Source: Myxococcales bacterium (GTDB taxonomy: Bacteria > Myxococcota_A > Polyangia > Haliangiales > Haliangiaceae). Taken from it: a stretch of 64,000 nt of DNA. The notes beneath the pieces are model-generated. The model saw only the letters and a list, made by a program, of their open reading frames with translations, did no database searches and had not been told where the DNA came from. The position numbers and the translations under genes were made by a program. Below, one piece after another: positions 57,653 to 64,000 of this stretch (the stretch's first letter is position 1; every line of letters starts with the position of its first letter). The stretch spans positions 2,376,001 to 2,440,000 of the forward strand of contig JADJUW010000001.1 of NCBI GenBank assembly GCA_016716835.1, written 5' to 3'.

Positions 57653-59902
57653 ATGCCGTTTCACGACAAACCGCGCGTCGCCGGCGGGCTGGCCTCGGTC
57701 GCCCACGCGATGGACCACATCGCACGCCGTGCGGGGTTGCGTCGCGGCACCAAGGCCTTGCTCGTGCTCAACCAAATCGGCGGGACGGATTGCCCCGGCT
57801 GCGCCTGGCCCGAGCCCGCCGACCGCTCGAGCTTTGAATTTTGTGAAAACGGTGCCAAGGCAGTGGCCGAAGAAGCGATGGCGGCGCGCGCCGATGCGGC
57901 GTTTTTTGCCGCCCAGCCGATCAGCGATCTGCGCGGCTGGAGCGACTTTGAACTCGGCGCGGCCGGCCGGCTCGCGCAGCCGCTGGTCAAGCGCGCCGGC
58001 GCGGGCCACTACACGCCCATCGCGTGGGACGACGCAATTGGCCTGTGGGCCAGCGAAATGCGCGCCGCGGGGCCCGCTCGCACCGCGCTGTATACGTCGG
58101 GCCGCGCCAGCAACGAGGCGGCGTTTGTCTACCAGCTGCTCGGGCGCATGCTGGGCAGCAACAACTTTCCCGATTGCTCGAACATGTGCCACGAATCGAG
58201 CGGGGTCGCGCTCAAGGCCACCGTCGGCGTTGGCAAGGGCACGGTACAGCTCGACGACTTTGCGCGCGCTGACCTAATCTTGGTGATCGGACAAAATCCC
58301 GGCACCAACCATCCGCGCATGCTCTCGACATTGCGCGAGGCCCGCGCCGCCGGGGCGACGATCATCAGCGTTAATCCGCTTCGCGAGGTTGGCCTGGCCC
58401 GCTTCGCCCATCCGCAAGCGCCGATGGATATCTTGCGCGGCGGCGGCGAACTGGCCACCGAGCACATTGCCGTCGCCATCGGCGGTGATTTGGCACTCAT
58501 GCAAGGCGTTGGCAAGGCGCTGCTCGCGCGCGCGGCCGCGGCGCCGGACGCGAGCAGCGTGCTCGATCACGCGTTTATCGTCACGCACACCAGCGACTTC
58601 GACGACTACGCGGCGCACGTCGCGACGCTAGCGTGGGATGACCTCGAAGCCCGCAGCGGCGTGCCGCGTGCCGCCATCGAACAGCTTGCCGATCGCTACG
58701 CCCGTGCCGAGCGCACCATCGTTTGTTGGGCCATGGGGCTCACCCAACAGCCGCACGCCGTCGCCACCATCCAAGAAATCGTCAACGTCATGTTGCTGCG
58801 CGGCAATGTCGGACGTCCCGGCGCCGGTCTATGTCCGGTACGCGGACATTCAAATGTGCAGGGCGATCGCACCATGGGCATCGATCACCACCTGCCGCCG
58901 TTTGCCGCGGCGATGGAGGCCGCGTTTGGTTTTGTCGCGCCCACCGCGCCGGGGCTCGACGTCGTCGGCACCATCGCCGCCGGCGAGCGCGGCGAGCTCG
59001 ACGTCATCGCGTTTCTCGGCGGCAACCTGGTTTCGGCCGCGCCCGACACCGACCGCACCGCCGCCGCGATGGCCCGCAGCAAGCTAACCGTGCACATCGC
59101 GACCAAGCTCAATCGCACCCAGCTCTATCCCGGCGAGGTCTCGCTCATCTTGCCGTGCCTGGGCCGCACAGATCGCGACGTCAGCAGCGCCGGTGAGCAA
59201 TTCGTCACCGTTGAAGATTCGATGGGGCTCGTGCATGCCTCGCGCGGTCGGCTGCCGCCCCCAAGCCCCGCGCTGCGCAGCGAGGTTGCCATGCTGTGTG
59301 CGCTTGGCGAGGCGTTGTTTGACGATGAGCGCGTGCCATGGGCGGCATGGGCACAAGACTATGGGGCGATTCGCCAGGCCATCGCGCAGATCGTACCGGG
59401 CTTCGCCGGCTTTGCCGAAACCGTCGCCCGCGGCGAAACCTTGCAGCTCGCCAATGCGGCCGCGGATCGCGACTTCCACACCCAAACCGGCAAAGCGCGC
59501 TTCACCTGCAATCAAGGTCCCAGCCTGGACGTGGCGCCCGGCCACCTTCGACTTATGACCATCCGCTCGCACGATCAATTTAACACGACCATCTACGGCA
59601 ACGACGACCGTTATCGCGGCATCACCGACGAACGCCGCGTGATATTTATGAATACCTACGACATGGCCGCACGGGGTTTGCACGAAGGCCAGTGGGTCGA
59701 CCTCACCTCTCACTTTGCGGGTCAGCAGCGCACGGCGCCTCGTTTTTTGATCGTGCCGTATGATTTGCCGCGCGGGGCCGCCGCCAGCTATTTTCCCGAG
59801 GCCAACGCGTTGGTGCCGCTTGAAAGCGTCGCGCTTGGCTCGGGCACGCCGACCTCAAAGTGGATCGAGATTTCGCTGTGGCCGAGCGAGCCGAGGGCAT
59901 GA
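57653..59902 (+). CDS. YdeP/FdhF-like molybdopterin oxidoreductase
   Basis: A 749-residue member of the DMSO reductase/formate dehydrogenase superfamily, YdeP type. Residues about 40-60 (NQIGGTDCPGCAWPEP) replace the usual 4Cys iron-sulfur motif with a C-x2-C. SNMCHESSGVALKATVGVGKGT, VIGQNPGTNHPRML, GNVGRPGAGLCPVRGHSNVQGDRT and DQFNTTIYGNDDRYRG follow, all typical of the family. The substrate is not known; E. coli YdeP is tied to acid resistance. The iterated palindrome (58832-58848) sits in the CPVRGHSN codons. Its stop overlaps the DMT transporter start by 4 bp (ATGA). No fdhD gene is seen nearby. Confidence 0.88.
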   Translation: MPFHDKPRVAGGLASVAHAMDHIARRAGLRRGTKALLVLNQIGGTDCPGCAWPEPADRSSFEFCENGAKAVAEEAMAARADAAFFAAQPISDLRGWSDFELGAAGRLAQPLVKRAGAGHYTPIAWDDAIGLWASEMRAAGPARTALYTSGRASNEAAFVYQLLGRMLGSNNFPDCSNMCHESSGVALKATVGVGKGTVQLDDFARADLILVIGQNPGTNHPRMLSTLREARAAGATIISVNPLREVGLARFAHPQAPMDILRGGGELATEHIAVAIGGDLALMQGVGKALLARAAAAPDASSVLDHAFIVTHTSDFDDYAAHVATLAWDDLEARSGVPRAAIEQLADRYARAERTIVCWAMGLTQQPHAVATIQEIVNVMLLRGNVGRPGAGLCPVRGHSNVQGDRTMGIDHHLPPFAAAMEAAFGFVAPTAPGLDVVGTIAAGERGELDVIAFLGGNLVSAAPDTDRTAAAMARSKLTVHIATKLNRTQLYPGEVSLILPCLGRTDRDVSSAGEQFVTVEDSMGLVHASRGRLPPPSPALRSEVAMLCALGEALFDDERVPWAAWAQDYGAIRQAIAQIVPGFAGFAETVARGETLQLANAAADRDFHTQTGKARFTCNQGPSLDVAPGHLRLMTIRSHDQFNTTIYGNDDRYRGITDERRVIFMNTYDMAARGLHEGQWVDLTSHFAGQQRTAPRFLIVPYDLPRGAAASYFPEANALVPLESVALGSGTPTSKWIEISLWPSEPRA
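58832..58848. repeat. Iterated gapped palindrome, copy 6
   Basis: TGTCCG-N5-CGGACA inside the YdeP/FdhF-like gene, over the codons of the conserved CPVRGH motif. A seventh, one-mismatch site (GTCCG-N5-TGGAC) lies at 46922-46936 in kefC. Confidence 0.65.
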
Positions 59903-60837
59903 CCGCAACCCCTCTCGTGCCCACGCCGGCGTCCGTGCCGGCATGGAGCCACCGCACGGCGCACCTCATGCTGCATCTAACGGTGCTGGTATGGGGCTTT
60001 ACCGCCGTGGTCGGGAAGCTTATCGACATCCCCGCGACCTCGCTCGTATGGTATCGCCAGATCTTAGTCGTCGGCCTCTTGGGCGCGTGGTTCGCCCTTC
60101 GTCAGCAGGCCATTTCAATCCCACGGCCGATGGCGGTCAAGCTCCTCGGCATTGGCCTGCTCTTATCCGCACATTGGGTGACGTTTTACGCTTGCGTCAA
60201 GATGACGACGGCGTCGCTGGCGGCGCTTTGCATCGCCACGGTGCCGTTGCTCACGTCGCTGTTAGAACCGTTGGTCTTTGGCCGTGCCGTGCGGGGGCGT
60301 GAAATTGTTATTGGCGCCATCGCGCTGGTCGCCGTGGCGGCCCTGGTCGGCAATACGCCTGCGGTTTTCGGCCGCGGTCAATGGCTTGGCTTTGGCGTTG
60401 GCATGGCCTCGGCGGCGCTCGCCGGTATCTTCGGCACGCTCAATGGCCACATAGTCAGAAATTCAGATATTTCGCCTTTGGCGATGACGTGGTGGGAGCT
60501 GACCTTTGGCGCCGCATGGCTGTCGCTTGCCCTGCTCGTTTTTCCATCCGGCTTCGTGAACCCTGAGGCGATTACCACCCGCGATTGGGCGTGGCTGCTC
60601 GTGCTCGCGATCGGCTGCACGATCTTGCCGTGGATGTGGAGCCTGCGCGTGCTCAAGACCCTGGCCCCGTATGCCGTTGCCCTCGCTACGGCCCTGGAGC
60701 CGGTTTACGCGATGGTGTTCGCGTATCTCGCCTTCCCCGCCAGTGAGCGCCTGGGCACAGGTTTCTATCTCGGTACGCTGGGCCTGATAGCGCTCATTAT
60801 TGTGCACTCGCGCTTTGAGCGGCGGTCACTGCAGTAG
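59899..60837 (+). CDS. EamA/DMT-family transporter
   Basis: A 312-residue inner-membrane protein with about ten hydrophobic helices in two EamA halves (LTVLVWGFTAVVGKL...SLVWYRQILVVGLLGAW; GVGMASAALAGIFGTLNGH...MTWWELTFGAAWLSL; ALATALEPVYAMVFAYLAF with the typical E-P). It exports small metabolites, and its substrate cannot be read from sequence. The ATG at 59899 overlaps the oxidoreductase stop (ATGA), so the two are translated together. An in-frame start at 59860 would overlap further and adds no family sequence. Confidence 0.9.
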   Translation: MTATPLVPTPASVPAWSHRTAHLMLHLTVLVWGFTAVVGKLIDIPATSLVWYRQILVVGLLGAWFALRQQAISIPRPMAVKLLGIGLLLSAHWVTFYACVKMTTASLAALCIATVPLLTSLLEPLVFGRAVRGREIVIGAIALVAVAALVGNTPAVFGRGQWLGFGVGMASAALAGIFGTLNGHIVRNSDISPLAMTWWELTFGAAWLSLALLVFPSGFVNPEAITTRDWAWLLVLAIGCTILPWMWSLRVLKTLAPYAVALATALEPVYAMVFAYLAFPASERLGTGFYLGTLGLIALIIVHSRFERRSLQ

Positions 60838-60916
60838 CCACCTGCTGTGACTTTCATCGCACCGCATGAACAATCGCACTTGGATCCGACGGACATCTCC
60901 AGTAGTGTGCCGACCA

Positions 60917-61996
60917 ATGCGATTAAACAAATTTGCTCCTAGCATCGTTCTCCCCTTTTTCTTGCTCGCGGCGGCAGGCTGCCCAGGTTCAGATCCGGAA
61001 CCGCTACCACCACCTCCGCCGCCGCCGCCGCCGGGCTGCACCGCCATCACGGTCGATGGCATCGCGCTCGCCCGCACGCAAGAGGGCTATACGTCGTACG
61101 AAGGCGCGCCAAATCCTGGCGTCGACGGCGCCGCCCCTGACTTCTTCTCGCTGCAGTTTTATCAGCTCGAAGGCTTTGTCACCGACGGCACGGTCGACCT
61201 TACGGCCGGCGCCAACGCCAACTACGCCACGTGCACCGAGTGCGCGCTACTTTACGGCGACATCGACCAAGAAAACCAAACCACCGGCAAGATTTACTAT
61301 CAATCGGCCGGCTCGCTGACGCTGACCGCCGATCCATACAAGCTCAACCTACAAGGCACGATCACGGGCCTTAAGCTGATCGAAGTCACCATCAACGATG
61401 AGACCTTTGAATCGACCGCCGTCGCCGGTGGCGGTTGCATTGAAGTCAGTGGCACCTTCACCATGGATTACTCTGGCTGGAGCTGCGATTACGACACCAC
61501 CTTCGGCACCGATGACCCAAATGGCGAGCCGCCCGTCGATGGCGCGTGTGATTGTGAATGTGGCGAAGTGACTGACCCTGATTGCGCGCAATTCTCGCCA
61601 ACCGTCAACGGCTGCGAAGCCGCGGAAACCTGCGGCGGCGGCGGCACCTGTATTGCGGCGTTCGACATCTACACCCCAACCGCTTGCACCACTGGCACCT
61701 GCGTGTCGCGCAACGCGCTCGTCCAATTTGGCGGCGTGGGCTCCCCCGTTGACTATTGCGAATCCAACGGCGACCTCATCGACACCGCCGCGATCGGCGT
61801 CATTTGCGCCGACCAAGACAGCACCTTCTTCTGCGGCGTCGACGCTGGCATCGCGAAGGGCATTTGCGCCCTCAACGGCGCCGACTACATGTGTGAGAAA
61901 GCCTGCCGCATTGGCGGTACCGATTGCGCGGGCAACGAAACTTGTACGCCACTTGATACCGACGCCCCAACCGGCACCTGCCGTCCGAACACCTAA
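60917..61996 (+). CDS. Cys-rich secreted lipoprotein, 359 aa
   Basis: The ATG at 60917 starts a signal peptide with lipobox LAAAGC, followed by a Pro-rich linker of nine prolines, likely a rigid stalk. Residues about 50-210 are beta-type with Cys pairs (YATCTECALLYGD). The C-terminal 150 residues carry many Cys (CDCECGEVTDPDC, CGGGGTC, CEKACRIGGTDCAGNETC). No family was recognised. Probably an outer-membrane-anchored surface protein. An earlier in-frame ATG at 60866 would add a basic tail before the signal. GC3 is typical. Confidence 0.75.
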   Translation: MRLNKFAPSIVLPFFLLAAAGCPGSDPEPLPPPPPPPPPGCTAITVDGIALARTQEGYTSYEGAPNPGVDGAAPDFFSLQFYQLEGFVTDGTVDLTAGANANYATCTECALLYGDIDQENQTTGKIYYQSAGSLTLTADPYKLNLQGTITGLKLIEVTINDETFESTAVAGGGCIEVSGTFTMDYSGWSCDYDTTFGTDDPNGEPPVDGACDCECGEVTDPDCAQFSPTVNGCEAAETCGGGGTCIAAFDIYTPTACTTGTCVSRNALVQFGGVGSPVDYCESNGDLIDTAAIGVICADQDSTFFCGVDAGIAKGICALNGADYMCEKACRIGGTDCAGNETCTPLDTDAPTGTCRPNT

Positions 61997-62072
61997 CCAT
62001 TCGCAATCGCCCGCGCCGACCTCAGCTCGGCGCGCGGCCTGATGGCACACTGCTTGCTTAGTTGCTATCGCG

Positions 62073-63584
62073 ATGAACGCCATCAGCGACAGTTCTAGGC
62101 GAACCTTGTTCAGCAGCACCATGGTGTGGCGCCTTTGCGTCATCGCTGTAACTTGCGGTGCCTGCGCCAGCACGCCGCGCCGGCTCATTTACGAGCAAAC
62201 GCCGCGCCGGCTTATTTTCGAGCAAGCGCTGCCGCTGCGTCTAAGAGGAGCAACCGATGTCGCAACTGTGGAGTTGCCCGCCATCGACGCAGCCCGCCAG
62301 ACATCGTTCCTACTTGAGGCCACGATCATCGCCAATTGCACGCCATGGTTACGGGTGACGCTGCCCGATGGGGTAACCATCGGGGTGGGCGACGATGATG
62401 TCCCGTGGCAACGCCTGCTCATCGCCAGACGCCTAGCTACGCCCGCTCCGACCGAGGCCGTGGCTACCCCGCCAGCGTCGGCTCCGGCATCAACGAGCGC
62501 TCCGGTCGCCGCACCCGTTGTAGCTCCCGGACGCTGGCAAGTGCAAGCCACCGAATCGTGGCCTGGGCAGTTGGAATTTTTACGCCAACGCCAGCAGCGA
62601 TGCGCCAGACGCAAGTCATATCGATTTTCGCGGGAGTACGTCCTCAACGCTACCACCCTGCGCATCGAGGCGGACGTGCCGCAAGAGTCAGATGATGCCA
62701 TGTTGCACGTAAGACTCTATGAACTCGGCACGCCCGCAAAGCCCGAGGTAGCAGCAGCGATGCCGGCGGCCGCGACGCTTGACGTTGCCGTGGTGTCGCA
62801 CGCGAAACCGACCGGTCCCGCACCAGCCCCAAAACGCGAGCGCCCCGCGCCACCAAAAGTGAAATCCGCGGTGTGGGTTGCGGGCGCTTGGACATGGGAT
62901 GGAGCCCCAGGCAAATGGGTTTGGGTCAAAGGCTATTACCGCGAACCGAGCGAACGCCCCGCACTGCGTAAGCCAAGCCGTGCGGCGCCGGTTGTCGGCG
63001 CGCGTTGGCAAGATGGATATTGGGTTTGGTTCCCCGGCAACGGCGAGTGGAAATGGCGCTTGGGTTATTGGTTGCCTCCCGTCCCGCATAATGATCAACC
63101 AACAGAGCCACCGCCCATTCGCGGCTCGGTGTGGCGCAATGGCCAATGGATTGGCAAAGGAGCCAGCTTTGTGTGGAAAGCCGGTAATTGGAAACGCCCT
63201 CCCAACCCGGTTGAAGTCAAGCCGCCAAGGCAAAGTGTCAGCGCGACCTGGGTAGACGGTTTTTGGTCGATCGTCGAGCAAGCGTGGGTATGGACGCCAG
63301 GCCGCTATCTCGACGATCGCCCCGCGCCGCCGCCGGCCAAGCCAGAGCAATCTGGCGTCGCGCCACATCCGCATGCCGTTTGGCTCGCCGGCTATTGGCG
63401 ATGGCAAGATGCCGCGTATCAGTGGATCGACGGTCGCTGGGAGCTGCCGCCTGGCGAGCAATACGTCTGGGTGCCCGATCCGCCGGTAAACGGCGTCGTC
63501 ACCGGCGGTCGCTGGAGGATCGACGTAACAATCCAAGTGCCGCCGGCAACCATCGTCGTGCCCGCGCCACGTAGGCGCCCATGA
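62073..63584 (+). CDS. Trp-rich repeat lipoprotein, 503 aa
   Basis: A signal peptide with lipobox-like CGAC lies near residues 28-31 (an ATG at 62121 would shorten the N-region). The middle is Ala/Pro-rich (PASAPASTSAPVAAP). The C-terminal half has about five WxxGxW-type units of some 40-45 residues (VWVAGAWTWDGAPGKWVW, ARWQDGYWVWFPGNGEWKW, SVWRNGQWIGKGASFVWK, ATWVDGFWSIVEQAWVW, AVWLAGYWRWQDAAYQW), each followed by a Pro-rich linker. This matches the YXWGXW/BBP-type repeat found in many bacterial lipoproteins. Its role is unknown. A 27-bp tandem duplication lies near the start of the mature protein. Confidence 0.75.
   Translation: MNAISDSSRRTLFSSTMVWRLCVIAVTCGACASTPRRLIYEQTPRRLIFEQALPLRLRGATDVATVELPAIDAARQTSFLLEATIIANCTPWLRVTLPDGVTIGVGDDDVPWQRLLIARRLATPAPTEAVATPPASAPASTSAPVAAPVVAPGRWQVQATESWPGQLEFLRQRQQRCARRKSYRFSREYVLNATTLRIEADVPQESDDAMLHVRLYELGTPAKPEVAAAMPAAATLDVAVVSHAKPTGPAPAPKRERPAPPKVKSAVWVAGAWTWDGAPGKWVWVKGYYREPSERPALRKPSRAAPVVGARWQDGYWVWFPGNGEWKWRLGYWLPPVPHNDQPTEPPPIRGSVWRNGQWIGKGASFVWKAGNWKRPPNPVEVKPPRQSVSATWVDGFWSIVEQAWVWTPGRYLDDRPAPPPAKPEQSGVAPHPHAVWLAGYWRWQDAAYQWIDGRWELPPGEQYVWVPDPPVNGVVTGGRWRIDVTIQVPPATIVVPAPRRRP
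62172..62225 (+). repeat. 27-bp tandem duplication in the Trp-rich lipoprotein gene
   Basis: Two 27-bp units (62172-62198 and 62199-62225) differ at three bases. They encode TPRRLIYEQ followed by TPRRLIFEQ just after the lipobox Cys. Confidence 0.8.
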
Positions 63585-63606
63585 AGGTCGCTCGCCCAAT
63601 AGACAC

Positions 63607-63837
63607 ATGGCCACGCTGGTTTCGCTCGCTGGCGCGGAACATGCGAGCTGGGCCGTGGCGCTAAATTTTGCCGAACGCGGGGCGTATACCCGGTCAACCC
63701 CGAGGCTTGAGGCTAGTGGCCCAGCCGTTCCCGATGCCTACTATCTGATCGATCGAGAGCGAGCAGAGCAGTTGGCGTCGTATCCGACTATTCCGGAAGC
63801 GCGGTTACCGTCGTCGGCAACGCACCGTTGTAAATAG
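63607..63837 (+). CDS. Possible small hypothetical protein, 76 aa
   Basis: An ATG-started frame (MATLVSLAGAEHASWAV) with fair coding bias in its first half. It has no recognised family and overlaps the minus-strand frame ending at 63788, so at most one is fully right near 63788-63837. I rate this one lower. Confidence 0.25.
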   Translation: MATLVSLAGAEHASWAVALNFAERGAYTRSTPRLEASGPAVPDAYYLIDRERAEQLASYPTIPEARLPSSATHRCK

Positions 63838-64000
63838 TGCCGCCTGGGCCGCTATAAGCGAGCGTGCCGCCAAGGGCATCCGCGGCAAAGCGCACGGTGG
63901 CCTCGCGGCCGTCGGCAAAGCTGATGACCACGCCTAGGTGGTCGCTGCCTGGCTCGGTGCTGGCGCCGGTCACGTCGCCGTCTAGGCTCATGACGTGCAA
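63788..64000 (-). CDS. C-terminal part of a protein cut by the window edge
   Basis: A minus-strand frame runs from the window end to a TAA at 63788-63790. The sequence (LDGDVTGASTEPGSDHLGVVISFADGREATVRFAAD) looks like a beta-type domain and ends LPTTVTALPE. The codon at the very edge is TTG and an ATG follows three codons later, but the true start may lie outside the window. No family was recognised. Confidence 0.5.
   Translation of the reverse strand: MHVMSLDGDVTGASTEPGSDHLGVVISFADGREATVRFAADALGGTLAYSGPGGTIYNGALPTTVTALPE

Overview
The window looks like chromosomal DNA of a high-GC myxobacterium-type organism (Myxococcota). The signs are several secreted proteins ending in MYXO-CTERM-like tails (Cys, hydrophobic stretch, Arg cluster), DUF4215 and other Cys-rich repeats, many lipoproteins, GC-rich third codon positions, TPR, STAS and HATPase regulators, and an enteric-like chorismate mutase/prephenate dehydrogenase fusion. 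No phage, transposase, rRNA or CRISPR was seen. One tRNA gene, tRNA-Ala(GGC), is present.

Layout. 1-8140: surface proteins on the minus strand, namely a giant Ig-repeat lipoprotein cut by the window edge, a 12-repeat Kelch lipoprotein and a DCC-family redox protein. 8192-14361: tRNA-Ala, a HATPase/hypothetical pair diverging from a TPR protein, then a STAS/zinc-ribbon protein overlapping tyrA. 14455-18068: an islet of a membrane HExxH peptidase-like protein, a strongly AT-rich small gene, a divergent RtcB-type RNA ligase and a SAM methyltransferase, with TTGA overlaps and a large inverted repeat before rtcB. 18091-26385: a tiny CPXCG protein, a beta-propeller MYXO-CTERM protein, a 2OG oxygenase, a membrane protein, a 1021-residue c-heme/LamG lipoprotein and an SDR. 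26386-34487: the giant helicase Lhr, a lipoprotein, a YdjM-like membrane protein, a trypsin-like protease and a DUF4112 protein.

34484-39726 is the clearest metabolic module: mmsA-URC1-URC4 on the minus strand, divergent from upp and a cupin. It reads as the URC route of uracil catabolism, with uracil entering through uracil phosphoribosyltransferase and the C3 semialdehyde product probably oxidised to acetyl-CoA by MmsA. 39746-48507: asd, a TSUP permease, endonuclease III, an orphan LanC-like protein, a YbaN-like protein with an in-frame stop, a CPBP protease-like protein, a YuiH-type molybdoprotein and a kefF-kefC potassium efflux operon.

48580-64000: lipoproteins, a triple-FKBP lipoprotein, a frameshifted kinase gene that runs into a large secreted metalloprotease, an M48 peptidase and its small partner, PPK2, a YdeP/FdhF-like molybdopterin oxidoreductase overlapping a DMT exporter, two more secreted proteins and a partial gene.

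The observations most worth following are: the RtcB-methyltransferase islet with its possible RNA switch; the bacterial URC cluster; an iterated gapped palindrome (TGTCCG-N5-CGGAC) found six times inside genes; the mosaic higher-order repeats of the Ig protein; and two likely recent gene lesions (kinase frameshift, ybaN-like stop). No searches could be run, so all family names rest on motifs read by eye.
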